Shown: positions 52,691 to 61,829 of the stretch, in pieces
Numbering within the stretch: position 1 is the first letter of the stretch
Layout of the letters: each line of letters opens with the position of its first letter
NCBI RefSeq assembly: GCF_026616205.1
Contig: NZ_JANHGR010000001.1
Span: 496,001-560,000 of the forward strand
Origin: Halolamina litorea
GTDB lineage: Archaea > Halobacteriota > Halobacteria > Halobacteriales > Haloferacaceae
Length of the DNA stretch: 64,000 nt
Direction of reading: 5' to 3'
Program-made: the position numbers and the translations under genes
The notes under the pieces: generated by a model
Database searches by the model: none
The model's input: the letters and a program-made list of their open reading frames with translations, nothing else
Told to the model about the DNA's origin: nothing

Positions 52691-53647
52691 TCAGCGCGGG
52701 GGGAGCCGCCCGACGTCGGCCAGCACTGCCGATGCCGTCTCGGGACCACCCGCGCCCCGTCCCGAGATGTTCAGCCGACCCGCGTGGCCGGTCGCGACCT
52801 GGACGATGTTCTGGGTCCCCGTCACCGCGAGCGTCCCGTTCTCCGGGACCAGTCGCGGCCCGACGCGGACGCCGTCGGGCGTCGCCTCCACGATCAGTCG
52901 GACGGTCCGCCCGTCGTCGGCCGCAAGCGAGAGCGCACTCGTCGGCAGGTCCTCGATTCCCGCGACCTCGGCGTCGGCGAGCGAGATGTCGTCCTCCCCG
53001 CGAGCGTCGCGGAGCACGTTCGCCACGATGACGCCCTTCAGCGCCGCGTCGGTCCCGTCCACGTCGAAGCTCGGGTCCGCCTCGGCGACGCCGAGTTCCT
53101 GTGCCTCCGCGAGCACGTGCTCGTAGCCCAGCCCCTCGGCGGCCATCCGGCTCAGCACGAAGTTCGCGGTGCCGTTGAGCACCCCCTGGACCCGGTCGAC
53201 CCGCTCCGGGCCGAGGTCCTCGATGGTCCGCACCGCCGGGATGGCGCCGCCGACGGTCGCCTCGAAGCGAAGCTCCCCGGCGCTCTCGCGGACGGCCGCA
53301 CGGAGGTCGGCGTAGCGCTCGGCGACGGGCCCCTTGTTCGCGAGCACGACGTGGCGGTCCCGGTCGAGTGCGGCGACCGCGTTCGAAAAGCCCGGTTCGG
53401 CGTCGCCGAGCGTCGTCGGCGTCGCCTCCACGAGCACGTCGTAGTCGGCGTCCAGCAACTCCTCGTGGGACGTCCGGCCGACGACGCCCGTCTCGTCTTT
53501 CTCCGCGAGCACGGCGGCTACGTCCAGCGGTTCTCCCAACGCCGCCCCCGTGGAGTCGGCCAGTCCGACGACCTCGTGGCCGTAATCCTCAGCCAACTCG
53601 ACGACGGCACGGCCGACGGCGCCGACGCCCATTACGGCGAGCTTCAT
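52691..53647 (-). CDS. hom: Homoserine dehydrogenase
   Basis: A 318-residue NAD(P)-dependent enzyme of the aspartate pathway that reduces aspartate semialdehyde to homoserine. The Rossmann motif MGVGAVGRAV is at residues 6-15; VLANKGPVA has the catalytic Lys; GGAIPAVRTIEDL and the NGTANFVLSRM segment match the family. The C-terminal VDGTDAALKGVIVAN and NISGRGAGGPETASAVL complete it. Overlaps the upstream ACT-domain gene by four bases (ATGA), which suggests feedback control through that protein. Confidence 0.93.
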   Translation of the reverse strand: MKLAVMGVGAVGRAVVELAEDYGHEVVGLADSTGAALGEPLDVAAVLAEKDETGVVGRTSHEELLDADYDVLVEATPTTLGDAEPGFSNAVAALDRDRHVVLANKGPVAERYADLRAAVRESAGELRFEATVGGAIPAVRTIEDLGPERVDRVQGVLNGTANFVLSRMAAEGLGYEHVLAEAQELGVAEADPSFDVDGTDAALKGVIVANVLRDARGEDDISLADAEVAGIEDLPTSALSLAADDGRTVRLIVEATPDGVRVGPRLVPENGTLAVTGTQNIVQVATGHAGRLNISGRGAGGPETASAVLADVGRLPPR

Positions 53648-54168
53648 TCGCCCACCCCTAGGGGTTCGACGACGGTCAGGTCCTTCCGCTCGGCGATCGA
53701 CCGAACCGTCTCCAGGGCGGCCGCACGCTCGCCGGACCGTGCGCCGAGTCGGAGGTACGCCGAGGAGACTGCGCTGACGCCTTCGGGGGCAGTCAGGGAG
53801 AGTTCCTCCACCGAGACCGTCGACTCACCCTCGATCTCGCGGAGCGTCCCCGAGAGGTCGGTGTCGACGAGGTGGCCGGTCAACAGGACACGGAACGCCT
53901 CCCCGTAGTACTCCTCGTCGGCGGCGACGACGGTGACGCCGCGGTCACGGAGCCCCTCGACCACGTCCTCGAAGCGGTCCACCTGACAGTCGAGGGCGAC
54001 TTCGACCGGGATTCGGCCCCCCGGCGTCCGGCTCCCCCGCTCGTGGAACACCGAGAGGAGGTTCCCTCCGTTCTCGGCGATGGGTTCGAGCGCGGCCGCC
54101 AACTCCCCCGGCTCGTCGTCGAGTTCGAGTCGCAGCGTGTGTGTGGTGACACCTTCGGGCCGGCTCAT
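53644..54168 (-). CDS. ACT-domain amino-acid-binding protein
   Basis: A 174-residue protein with an N-terminal ACT domain (THTLRLELDDEPGELAAAL, residues about 9-27) and a second ACT-like half from about residue 85. ACT domains bind amino acids. Its gene overlaps hom by four bases, so it is probably an allosteric subunit for homoserine dehydrogenase or a threonine-pathway sensor. In many bacteria the ACT domain is fused to Hom; here it is a separate gene. Confidence 0.88.
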   Translation of the reverse strand: MSRPEGVTTHTLRLELDDEPGELAAALEPIAENGGNLLSVFHERGSRTPGGRIPVEVALDCQVDRFEDVVEGLRDRGVTVVAADEEYYGEAFRVLLTGHLVDTDLSGTLREIEGESTVSVEELSLTAPEGVSAVSSAYLRLGARSGERAAALETVRSIAERKDLTVVEPLGVGE

Positions 54169-54264
54169 GGTCGATGCCTCCTCCCGACGGTTGGGTACAC
54201 ACGGATCACAACCCGAGGGAGCGCCGGGTTCGGTAAAAGCCTTCCCTGAGCGTGCTACTGGGTA

Positions 54265-54290
54265 CCGAAGAAAGAACGGAGAAAGAACGG
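54265..54290 (-). terminator. Pyrimidine-rich tract after EF-2
   Basis: Just past the EF-2 stop on the minus strand, the transcript would read two near-repeats of CCGTTCTTTCT. Archaeal termination usually happens at U-rich tracts. The plus strand shows the same bases as two gaaagaacgg copies. Confidence 0.5.
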
Positions 54291-54305
54291 GAGAAGCCGC
54301 GCTGC

Positions 54306-56495
54306 TTAGAGGTAGTCGATCGACTCGGGCAGTTCGAGCTTCATGCCCTTACGCTCGCGGATCTCCATGATCTTCTCACGCTGGAGGTTGTCGGCCATGA
54401 CGCGGAAGCCGGCGTTCTCCGTGTTCCAGGAGGCACGGCCCTCGGTCGCGCTCCGGATGTCGCTGGAGAAGCCGATCATCTCGCCGACGGGCGCGATGCC
54501 CTCGACGACCATGAGGCCACCCTCCTGGTACATGTCGTCGACGCGGCCACGGCGGCCCTGGATCTCGCCGGACGCCGCACCCATGTGCTCGGACGGAACG
54601 TCGATGCGGACGTTCTGGATCGGCTCCAGCAGGCGGATCTCGCCGTCGATCAACGCGCGGTGAACGGCCTCACGGACTGCGGGGATCACCTGTGCCGGGC
54701 CACGGTGGATGGTGTCCTCGTGGAGTCGGGCGTCGTGCAGTCGGAGCAGCGTCCCCTGCACGGGCTCGGCGGCCAGCGGGCCGTCGTCGAGCGCCTCGGA
54801 GAGCCCCTCGACCACCAGCTCCATCGTCTCGTTGAGGTGCTGGATACCCTTCGTGTCGTCGATCAGGATGTTCGTCCCGTGGATGTGCTCCACGTTCTGG
54901 GACGTGTCCTTGTCCATGCCGGCCTCCTGCAGCGCTTCACGGCGCTCCAGTTCGGGCATGTCCATCGAGACCTCGCCGAGCTGGATCGCGTCGACGATGT
55001 CCTGCCCCATCGGGTGGATGGAGATGTAGAACTTGTTGTGGCGGTTCGGCGAGACCCCTTCGACCTCTCGGGACTCCTCCTGGGGCTGCTCGCGGTAGAC
55101 CACGATGGGCTCACCGGTGTTGACCGGGATGCCCTGCTCCTTCTCGATACGCTGGGTGATCACTTCGAGGTGGAGCTCACCCTGCCCGGAGATGAGGTGC
55201 TCCCCGGTGTCCTCGTTGATCTCGATCTGGATCGTCGGGTCCTCCTTGGCGACCTGCTGGAGCGTCTCGATCAGCTTCGGCAGGTCGTCCATGGTCTGGG
55301 CCTCGACGGACTTCGTGATCACCGGCTCGGAGATGTGCTCGATCGACTCGAACGGCGTCATATCGACTGAGGAGACGGTGGAACCGGCGATAGCGTCGCG
55401 CAGGCCGGTGACCGAGGCGATGTTCCCCGCGGGCACGCGGTTTACTTCCTCACGCTCACTCCCCATGAACAGCCCGACGGACTGGATCCGGTTCTTGCCG
55501 GCGGTGCCGGAGACGAACAGGTCCTGGCCCTTCTCCAGAGTCCCGGAGAAGACACGACCCGTGGCGATCTCGCCGGCGTGGGGGTCCATCGAGATGTCGG
55601 TCACCATGAAGACGACCTCGCCGTCCTCGTTGACCAGCCGCATGTCCTCGGCCAGCTCGGACTCGGCGTCGCCACGCCAGATGCGCGGGACACGGCGGGG
55701 CTGTGCGTCGACGGGGTTCGGGAAGTGCTCACAGACCATGTCGAGCACGACGTCCGAGAGCGGCGTCCGCTCGTGGAGCTCGTCGCGCTTGTCGTTCTGC
55801 TCGAGCTCGATGATGTCCCCGAAGTCCATCCCGGTGCGCTGCATCGACGGCATCGAGACGCCCCACTTGTAGAGCGCCGAGCCGAACCCGACGGTACCGT
55901 CCTCGACGGAGACCGTCCAGTCGTCGTCGATGTCGTCCATCTCCTCGATCATCCCGCGGATGAGTTCGTTCACGTCCGCGATGACGCCGAGCAGTCGCTC
56001 CTGCATCTCCTCCTCGCCTTCCTGCAGTTCGGAGATGAGGCGGTCGACCTTGTTGATGAACAGGGTCGGCTTCACACCCTCACGGAGCGCCTGTCGGAGC
56101 ACCGTCTCCGTCTGGGGCATCGCGCCCTCGACGGCGTCGACCACCACAAGCGCGCCGTCGACGGCACGCATCGCTCGGGTCACGTCGCCACCGAAGTCGA
56201 CGTGGCCCGGAGTGTCGATCAGGTTGATGAGGTGGTTGGTGTCCTCGTACTCGTGGGTCATCGAAACGTTCGCCGCGTCGATGGTGATCCCACGTTCCTG
56301 CTCGTCTTCCTTCGTGTCCATGGCGAGCTGTTCGCCGGCGGTACCCTCGGAGATCATCCCCGCGCCTGCGAGGAGGTTGTCCGAAAGCGTCGTCTTCCCG
56401 TGGTCGACGTGAGCGGCGATGGCGATGTTCCGGATGTTCTCCGGCGTGTCCATCAGTCGCTCACACTCTTGGACGATTTTCTTACGTCGGCCCAT
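54306..56495 (-). CDS. fusA: Translation elongation factor EF-2
   Basis: A 729-residue GTPase that drives ribosomal translocation. G1 [10 protein letters not shown] (about residues 27-36), G2 [14 protein letters not shown]3 [16 protein letters not shown] and G4 NKVDR are clear. The diphthamide-acceptor histidine is in [13 protein letters not shown] near residue 600, and the C-terminus ends SIDYL. Not directly linked to rps7 as in other haloarchaea: four unrelated genes lie between. A perfect hairpin (56548-56564) sits upstream. Confidence 0.97.
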   Translation of the reverse strand: MGRRKKIVQECERLMDTPENIRNIAIAAHVDHGKTTLSDNLLAGAGMISEGTAGEQLAMDTKEDEQERGITIDAANVSMTHEYEDTNHLINLIDTPGHVDFGGDVTRAMRAVDGALVVVDAVEGAMPQTETVLRQALREGVKPTLFINKVDRLISELQEGEEEMQERLLGVIADVNELIRGMIEEMDDIDDDWTVSVEDGTVGFGSALYKWGVSMPSMQRTGMDFGDIIELEQNDKRDELHERTPLSDVVLDMVCEHFPNPVDAQPRRVPRIWRGDAESELAEDMRLVNEDGEVVFMVTDISMDPHAGEIATGRVFSGTLEKGQDLFVSGTAGKNRIQSVGLFMGSEREEVNRVPAGNIASVTGLRDAIAGSTVSSVDMTPFESIEHISEPVITKSVEAQTMDDLPKLIETLQQVAKEDPTIQIEINEDTGEHLISGQGELHLEVITQRIEKEQGIPVNTGEPIVVYREQPQEESREVEGVSPNRHNKFYISIHPMGQDIVDAIQLGEVSMDMPELERREALQEAGMDKDTSQNVEHIHGTNILIDDTKGIQHLNETMELVVEGLSEALDDGPLAAEPVQGTLLRLHDARLHEDTIHRGPAQVIPAVREAVHRALIDGEIRLLEPIQNVRIDVPSEHMGAASGEIQGRRGRVDDMYQEGGLMVVEGIAPVGEMIGFSSDIRSATEGRASWNTENAGFRVMADNLQREKIMEIRERKGMKLELPESIDYL

Positions 56496-56547
56496 TGGCG
56501 TGGGCTACCCGTGGCGGGGTCAAAAGGGTAGTGTTTCGGCAAGCGGG

Positions 56548-56564
56548 GTGTGCCACCGGCACAC
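56548..56564. repeat. Perfect 7-bp hairpin upstream of fusA
   Basis: gtgtgcc-acc-ggcacac is a perfect inverted repeat with a 3-nt loop, between the end of the small membrane gene (stop at 56597) and fusA. It could end the upstream transcript or act in the fusA leader; no T-run follows. Confidence 0.6.
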
Positions 56565-56596
56565 GGGTGTCTGACCCTCGTTGCCGGCCGATCCGT

Positions 56597-57049
56597 TCAC
56601 GCTGATCGCCCGCCGCCGTCGGCGCGGCGCAGGCTCGCCGTCTCGGCGTAGCAGACCGCCACGACGAACAGCGTGACGACGCCGAACAGGCCCAGATGGA
56701 CCGCGAAGAGGTCCCCGGAGCCGTCGGCGACGGCCACGACGGGCCCGACCACCAGCGCCGTCGCGGCCACAACTGCGACGAGGGTGGCACCCCGTCGCTC
56801 CAACGCGAGAGCGGCGCCGGCGACGCCACCGACGGCGGCCCCGACCGCACCAGTCGCGGTCAACACGCCGCTGAGGGGGTTCGACACGACGAACTGCATC
56901 ACGACCGCGACGACCACCGGCACCAGCGCCGGCGTCGCTCGCCGGAGCAGGTAGCCCGTGGCTGCCCGGAGGGTGAGCGGCGACGCCGGCGGGTCGGGGT
57001 CGCCGATGGCCCGAATCCGGTCGTCGAACCGGGTGAGGACGTTGTCCAC
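56597..57049 (-). CDS. Four-helix membrane protein, first of a tandem pair
   Basis: A 150-residue membrane protein with four hydrophobic helices, starting with GTG at 57049. The N-terminus VLTRFDDRIRAIGDPD is polar, and a conserved-looking C-terminal CYAETASLRRADG follows the last helix. The adjacent upstream gene (57082-57510) has the same layout ending GYAEVRRLESPG, so the two probably arose by tandem duplication. Family not recognised. Confidence 0.65.
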   Translation of the reverse strand: MDNVLTRFDDRIRAIGDPDPPASPLTLRAATGYLLRRATPALVPVVVAVVMQFVVSNPLSGVLTATGAVGAAVGGVAGAALALERRGATLVAVVAATALVVGPVVAVADGSGDLFAVHLGLFGVVTLFVVAVCYAETASLRRADGGGRSA

Positions 57050-57081
57050 GAGATCGTGTTGGTGGACCGACCCGTTAACCG

Positions 57082-57510
57082 TTACTCCACGGCCCCGGGC
57101 GACTCCAGTCGACGCACTTCGGCGTAGCCGACGACGGCGCTGAGGCCGGCGGCCACGAGGACCACGAGCGCGGCGGTACGGACGTAGCCCTCGCTCGCGC
57201 CGAGTCCGTCGACGTACGGGCCCAACTGCCCGACCACGGCGATAGTGACCCCGAACGCGACAGCCGCGCGGTACTGGTGATCCAGCGCCCCGAGGACGCC
57301 GGCGACGAACGCTGTCAGCAGCGCGACGCCGGCACCGAGGACAAGCGTCGCCCCGGGGACGCCGACGGTGACGTACTGCCAGCCGGCGACCGCGAGGTAG
57401 AGCGGGAGGCCCTTGGTGATGTCACGGCCCGCGTGGGAGAGCACGTCGCGCGCGGAGAGGGGGAGCGACGGCGCCGGTGCCGCCCACCACTCCTCCAGCC
57501 TGTCGATCAC
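57082..57510 (-). CDS. Four-helix membrane protein, second of a tandem pair
   Basis: A 142-residue membrane protein, GTG start at 57510, with four hydrophobic helices after an amphipathic head (MIDRLEEWWAAPAPSL). The end GYAEVRRLES parallels the neighbour's CYAETASLRR. The pair is separated by 32 nt and probably co-transcribed. It sits inside the translation cluster, where no such genes are usually found. Function unknown. Confidence 0.65.
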   Translation of the reverse strand: MIDRLEEWWAAPAPSLPLSARDVLSHAGRDITKGLPLYLAVAGWQYVTVGVPGATLVLGAGVALLTAFVAGVLGALDHQYRAAVAFGVTIAVVGQLGPYVDGLGASEGYVRTAALVVLVAAGLSAVVGYAEVRRLESPGAVE

Positions 57511-57646
57511 GCCCGCCCTTCCCGGCGCTGCGCCAAAAGTTCCTGCCCTTACTGCATCTCGTACCCGCCATCGAGCAGGCGACCGCCCCCCGCCGTCTCA
57601 CACCCCCGAAACCGTCTTAATCCTCGAAACCGTGGTAGTCATACAC

Positions 57647-58387
57647 ATGGATCTACGACTCCCCGAGAACGGCCCCGCCGAGCCGTTCCTCGGCGCAGCA
57701 GACCTCCTCGAAACCGAGAGTCGGATCGATCTCCCCGTCGAAGTACACGTTCGCGACGACCCCGACGAACGGACGTGGGCCGGTCACTACGAGGACCGAC
57801 ACGTCCTCAACATCTCTCGGCAGGCGGCCACCAGCGCGATGGGTCGGGAACTGGCGCTGCACGAACTCTCACACATGGCCCGCTACGAGCAGAACCACCC
57901 CTCACACCACCAGTCGACGGACGAGGCCATCTTCCTCGCGTTGGCGGGCAAGCGCGTCGAGCGCCGGAAGCTGGCCCACGTCCACCAGCTCGCCAACCAC
58001 ATGAAGGACATCTACGCCGACGACATCACGCTCTCGGTCGCCCCCGGCGCGAAACTGGTGACGTTCCTGGAGTCGCGGCTGGCCGACGCCGTCGCGGACC
58101 GGCCGCCCGTCGTCCCCACGGGGTGGCAGCTCGCCACGCCCGGCTCCGATCCGGAGATCACCGCGGTTAACGCCGGCTTCGCGCTCGCGCTCGTCGAACG
58201 CCACGATCTCGTCGACGACGACCACCGGATCTACGACCTCGCCCACGCCGCGGCCGACGACGCACCCGGGGTCAGCGTCGAACGCTTCGCCGATGCGTTC
58301 CGGTCGCTCTCGGACGACCCGACGGAGAGTGAGTACCGCAAGGCGCTGGTCGACATGACCCGGGAGTACGTCGGCGGTGCCGACTAA
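57647..58387 (+). CDS. DUF5781-type putative metallopeptidase
   Basis: A 246-residue soluble protein. ALHELSHMARYEQNHPSHH carries an HExxH-like metal site (HELSH, about residues 73-77), and DEAIFLALAGKRVERRKLAH follows with a possible third ligand. This resembles haloarchaeal DUF5781 proteins as I recall them, with a zincin-type fold suggested by the motif. The ATG at 57647 lies about 27 nt after a TATA-like cttaatcc (57616-57623). Its stop overlaps the stop of the convergent sugar dehydrogenase gene. Substrate unknown. Confidence 0.75.
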   Translation: MDLRLPENGPAEPFLGAADLLETESRIDLPVEVHVRDDPDERTWAGHYEDRHVLNISRQAATSAMGRELALHELSHMARYEQNHPSHHQSTDEAIFLALAGKRVERRKLAHVHQLANHMKDIYADDITLSVAPGAKLVTFLESRLADAVADRPPVVPTGWQLATPGSDPEITAVNAGFALALVERHDLVDDDHRIYDLAHAAADDAPGVSVERFADAFRSLSDDPTESEYRKALVDMTREYVGGAD

Positions 58388-59733
58388 CGCTCGGTGATCC
58401 GGACCAACACGTCGTCGTACTCCATCGGGAACGGGGCGTTCGCCCGCCCGTCCCGGTTCGACGTGATGGCGTAGAGCGCGCCATCGGGGCCCTCCTCGAC
58501 GTGTCGCACCCGCCCGAGATCGTTCTCCAGCAGGTCGTGACTCGTCACAGTGTAGCCCTCGGACAGCCAGTCGGCGTCCTGTCGGTGGCCCGTCTCCCCG
58601 AGTGCCGGCGGCTCACCATCCGGCGGCGTCAGCGTGAACGACTTGACGCGCTGCTCGGCCAGACAGCCCACAAGCAGGCGGTTGCGAAGCGTCGGCACGC
58701 CGTCGCCGCGGTAGAACGACGACCCCGACGGCGCCCACGTCGTCCCCTCGACCCGGGAACTGGCGATGGGGCGCCCGTAGTCGGTCCCCTCGTACTCGTC
58801 GGGCTGGCGGGCCTCGGGCCAGCCGTACTCGCTCCCGGTCTCGATGGCGTTGAGTTCGTCCGGGCCGGGGCCGTGCTCGTTGACCACCGGCGTCGTATCG
58901 GGGAGCCAACTCAGCCCCTGCGGGTTCCGGTGGCCGACGGAGTACACCCGGGCGTCACCGCCGCTCTCGTTGCCGTCGGCGCCCTCACCCGACGTATCGA
59001 CGCGGAGCGTCTTCCCGGCCAGCGAGTCTGGGTCGGCCGCGAGTTCGCCGCTGCCGGCGTCGCCGGTCGTCATCCAGAGGTAGTTCGCGGGGCCGAACCG
59101 GAGCCGGCCGCCGTTGTGGATGAACGCGTTGGTCCCGACTTTCGCCGGCGCTTCGAGCAGCGTCTCGACCGGCTCGCCGGGGGTCTCGCTGTCGGGGTCG
59201 AACGCCGCCAGCCGAACGACCGGCTCCTCACCGTCGTCGGCGGTGTAGCAGACGTACACCAGCGGTACCTCGGGGTAGTTCGGGTGGACTTCCACACCCA
59301 TCGTCCCGCCCTCGCCGCCGTCGACGAACCAACTCTTCTCGTCGCTGCCCGGCGGCACCGAGCCGCCGTCGATGGAGCCGGCCGGCTCGAACAGCGGCGT
59401 CACCTCGCCGTCCGCGTAGCGCAGCACCTGCCCGGGCCGCTCGGTCAGGAACAGGTCGCCGTTCCCGCCGAAGGAGAGGTCCCACGGGATTTCGAGGGTC
59501 TCGGCCAGCACCTCGACTTCCAACTCCGGCTCGGCGGCGGCGGTCGGCGCCGACCACTCGGGGTCGTAGCCGGCCCACGCCGTCTCGTCGTGGCCGAGGC
59601 GTCGGTCGTACTCCTCGGGACCGTCCTCGTCAGCGGGGTCCTCGTCTCCGATGGCGTCGTCGGGCGTGCTACAGCCCGCGAGGCCGACCGTGGAGAGGGC
59701 AAGCAGCGCGCGGCGGGAGAGCGCGTGATCCAT
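58384..59733 (-). CDS. Soluble PQQ-dependent aldose dehydrogenase-like Tat lipoprotein
   Basis: A 449-residue six-bladed beta-propeller of the glucose/sorbosone dehydrogenase (YliI) family. It starts MDHALSRRALLALSTVGLAG with a Tat motif and a lipobox ending in Cys21, so it should be a lipid-anchored extracytoplasmic protein. Family motifs: LEIPWDLSFGGNGDLFLTER, GGTMGVEVHPNY, and HRNPQGLSW with the catalytic-type His, then GPDGALYAITSNRDGR. Whether it uses PQQ depends on cofactor supply, which is not visible. The ATG at 59733 places the Tat motif correctly; a GTG at 59742 is in frame. Confidence 0.85.
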   Translation of the reverse strand: MDHALSRRALLALSTVGLAGCSTPDDAIGDEDPADEDGPEEYDRRLGHDETAWAGYDPEWSAPTAAAEPELEVEVLAETLEIPWDLSFGGNGDLFLTERPGQVLRYADGEVTPLFEPAGSIDGGSVPPGSDEKSWFVDGGEGGTMGVEVHPNYPEVPLVYVCYTADDGEEPVVRLAAFDPDSETPGEPVETLLEAPAKVGTNAFIHNGGRLRFGPANYLWMTTGDAGSGELAADPDSLAGKTLRVDTSGEGADGNESGGDARVYSVGHRNPQGLSWLPDTTPVVNEHGPGPDELNAIETGSEYGWPEARQPDEYEGTDYGRPIASSRVEGTTWAPSGSSFYRGDGVPTLRNRLLVGCLAEQRVKSFTLTPPDGEPPALGETGHRQDADWLSEGYTVTSHDLLENDLGRVRHVEEGPDGALYAITSNRDGRANAPFPMEYDDVLVRITER

Positions 59734-59810
59734 GATTCTCACTCGACGCGCCCGGAGTAAATTCCTTCTGCCGGCGGGTCTCCGGCCGACCGGCGCCGTC
59801 GCTCGTAGGG

Positions 59811-59845
59811 AAGTGAGAAAACGAAAGAGAGAGAGAGAGAGAACC
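59811..59845 (-). terminator. Pyrimidine tract after rps7
   Basis: The plus strand has an (AG)8 run (59826-59842) preceded by A-rich bases. On the transcribed minus strand this reads as a long TCTCTC... run followed by TTTCGTTTTCTC, just 3 nt beyond the rps7 stop. Such U-rich tracts act as archaeal terminators. It may separate rps7 from downstream genes. Confidence 0.6.
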
Positions 59846-59847
59846 GC

Positions 59848-60489
59848 TTAGCGGGCCGCGGCCGCGACGCGCTCGGTCTCCTCCTTCTGGGAGATCGGGT
59901 ACGCGCTCACGTCGTAGTCGGCGGCGCCGAGTAGCTGCTGGGCGAGCGCCTCCGAGGCGGACGTAGTCGTCTTTCGGGAGGCGTTGAGCGTGCCGACCGC
60001 GATGAACTTCAGCCCCTGGTCGACACGGCGCTGGGGCGCCACGTCGACGGCCTTCGGGACCGAGATCCCGCCGTACTTCAGGCGGACGGTCTCCTCGCGG
60101 GGGGCCGCGTTCTCGACGGCAGTGACGAGAACCTGTGCCGGGTTCTCCTCGCTCTGCTCGTGAACGATGTCGAACGCGTCGCGCACGATGCGCGTCGCCT
60201 TCTGTTTGTCGCCGGTGTTGTCCTCGGTCTGCATGAGGCGGTTGATCAGTCGCTCGACCACGCTGATCTCGGACTTCTCGAACTGCTTGCTCGCGTGACG
60301 GCCCATCGTGTGCGCGATGGGGGTCACGTTGAGGTAGCGCTGGGTCGAGGGGTCGGTGTACTCGATCTCGGAAACGTCCCAGACGCCGAAGAGGTCGGCG
60401 CCCGTCGAGGTCTCCTCCGTCGTCTCCTCGGCTTCGGCTTCGACCTCCTCGGTCTCGGCGTCGGCCTCGGCGGCTTCTTCCTCGCTCAT
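59848..60489 (-). CDS. rps7: 30S ribosomal protein uS7
   Basis: A 213-residue small-subunit protein. The acidic N-terminal extension ([16 protein letters not shown]) is typical of haloarchaea; the S7 core begins at about [14 protein letters not shown] and includes [20 protein letters not shown] and [16 protein letters not shown] (each a short segment). Overlaps the rps12 stop by four bases. A pyrimidine tract follows, so fusA is not on the same direct run. Confidence 0.95.
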   Translation of the reverse strand: MSEEEAAEADAETEEVEAEAEETTEETSTGADLFGVWDVSEIEYTDPSTQRYLNVTPIAHTMGRHASKQFEKSEISVVERLINRLMQTEDNTGDKQKATRIVRDAFDIVHEQSEENPAQVLVTAVENAAPREETVRLKYGGISVPKAVDVAPQRRVDQGLKFIAVGTLNASRKTTTSASEALAQQLLGAADYDVSAYPISQKEETERVAAAAR

Positions 60490-60914
60490 CGGACGGGTTT
60501 CTCCGCGTTACCGCGAACCAGTTCGATCATCGAGACACCGTTGACCTTCTCGACCTTGTAGTTGACACCCGAGATGTCACCCATCGCACGACCCTTCGAG
60601 CCACCGATCCCGGCGATCGTGACCTCGTCGTGCTCGTCGATGAACGAGATCGCACCGTCACCGGGACAGAACGCGGTGACCTGCTTCCCGTTCTTGATCA
60701 GCTGAACACGGACACACTTTCGGATGGCCGAGTTCGGCTGCTTTGCCTCGATACCGACCTTCTCCAGGACGATCCCGCGCCCCTGGGGGGCACCCTCGAG
60801 GGGGTCGGATTTCTCGCGCAGTCCTCGCTCTCGGCGCGCGTACTCCGAGTCGGACCACCGCCGCTTCTGGCGGTCCTTCTTGAGTTTCCGCGCGGCGTAT
60901 TTGCCGTTCGCCAT
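60486..60914 (-). CDS. rps12: 30S ribosomal protein uS12
   Basis: A 142-residue decoding-centre protein. [20 protein letters not shown] is the archaeal start; the core [18 protein letters not shown] and [14 protein letters not shown] are the S12 signatures. The ATG at 60914 gives family length. It overlaps rps7. A TATA-like cttaag (60938-60943) about 26 nt upstream and a perfect 8-bp inverted repeat (60980-60999) form its promoter area. Confidence 0.96.
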   Translation of the reverse strand: MANGKYAARKLKKDRQKRRWSDSEYARRERGLREKSDPLEGAPQGRGIVLEKVGIEAKQPNSAIRKCVRVQLIKNGKQVTAFCPGDGAISFIDEHDEVTIAGIGGSKGRAMGDISGVNYKVEKVNGVSMIELVRGNAEKPVR

Positions 60915-60979
60915 ACCCGGACTTTTCGACGGAGCCACTTAAGCGTCCCCTTTCGTGAGGGCGAAACGGCCGGAGAACT

Positions 60980-60999
60980 GATTAGCGGTATCGCTAATC
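60980..60999. promoter_or_regulatory. Perfect 8-bp inverted repeat upstream of rps12
   Basis: GATTAGCG (60980-60987) and CGCTAATC (60992-60999) are exact reverse complements around GTAT. The AT-rich arms stand out in GC-rich DNA, 66-85 nt before the rps12 ATG, upstream of a TATA-like element at 60936-60944. It could be an operator for ribosomal protein expression or a hairpin ending the lipoprotein message; there is no T-run after it. Confidence 0.55.
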
Positions 61000-61014
61000 C
61001 GATCTGAGCCCGTT

Positions 61015-61776
61015 TCACTCACTAGCCGTCGACGGCGTCTCGGTCGCCGTCACGGGAATCTCGGTCGACCACCTGTCGACGCCCCAGTCGAGCCAGACGC
61101 GTGCCTGCTCCTCCCCCCCGTAACGTGTCGTCGTCGGGCTGAGTTCCCGCTCCTCTCCCGGATCGAGCGTCGTCCTCACGAGGTCCGACCCGGACGCTGG
61201 CCCTGACAGGCTCGCCCCGAACGTCCCCGTCCCCTCGCCGTGGTTCGTCACCGTGAACGTGACCGTCACCTCTGTGCGCTGTTCGGGCTCGATCTCGGCG
61301 GGCGAGACCGACGGCTCCCCGACCTCGAAGACGGGCGGCTCGTTCAGCCGGCTGATCGTCTCCGGGGGCAACGTCCGGAACGTCGATCCGCCGAGGCGCA
61401 GTTCCCCCCGCTCGACGGTCCGGTCTTTCGACACCGCGAACACGGCCGTGACGGTGTCGTCCTCCTTTACCGGTTCCCGGGAGGCCCGGTCGACCGCCTC
61501 GCCGTCGAGATAGAGGGTCATGTGATTCCTCGCCCCCCGTTCGAGCCGGACGACGACGTACTGCTGTCCGGCCTTCCGGTGGACGGTCGGATGCGTCCCC
61601 GACAGCAAGTACTGGAAGAAGTCCGCGACCGAGAGTTCGGTGAGTCGTTCCGGCGGGGTTCCCGTTTCGGTCGTCGCCTCGTCGGTCGGCGTCGCCGAAA
61701 GGCAGCCGGCGCTGCCGGCGATGGCTACGACGCTGCCGGCCAACAGCTGACGACGGGAGGGCTTCTGGCGGGCCAC
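61015..61776 (-). CDS. Tat lipoprotein of unknown function inside the str cluster
   Basis: A 253-residue protein. The N-terminus (GTG start) has SRRQLLAGSVVAIAGSAGC: twin Arg, hydrophobic stretch, lipobox Cys25. It should be a lipid-anchored, extracytoplasmic protein. The C-terminal half (EVGEPSVSPAEIEPEQRTEV and later NHGEGTGTFGASL) has the spacing of a CARDB/Ig-like adhesion fold. Located between nusA and rps12, where these genes are normally adjacent. Possibly an insertion. Function unknown. Confidence 0.75.
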   Translation of the reverse strand: MARQKPSRRQLLAGSVVAIAGSAGCLSATPTDEATTETGTPPERLTELSVADFFQYLLSGTHPTVHRKAGQQYVVVRLERGARNHMTLYLDGEAVDRASREPVKEDDTVTAVFAVSKDRTVERGELRLGGSTFRTLPPETISRLNEPPVFEVGEPSVSPAEIEPEQRTEVTVTFTVTNHGEGTGTFGASLSGPASGSDLVRTTLDPGEERELSPTTTRYGGEEQARVWLDWGVDRWSTEIPVTATETPSTASE

Positions 61777-61829
61777 GGCTCTCCTGTCGAACGGTCTGCA
61801 TAAATGCTTCGTGGGGCGGCTGCCCCGAT

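Noticed and set aside
54252-55370. A 372-residue plus-strand frame opposite fusA
   Set aside because: Antisense shadow of EF-2; no start context or family motif.
59826-59842. (AG)8 run considered as a contingency microsatellite
   Set aside because: It lies outside coding sequence and reads as a pyrimidine tract on the rps7 message, so a terminator is the simpler explanation.
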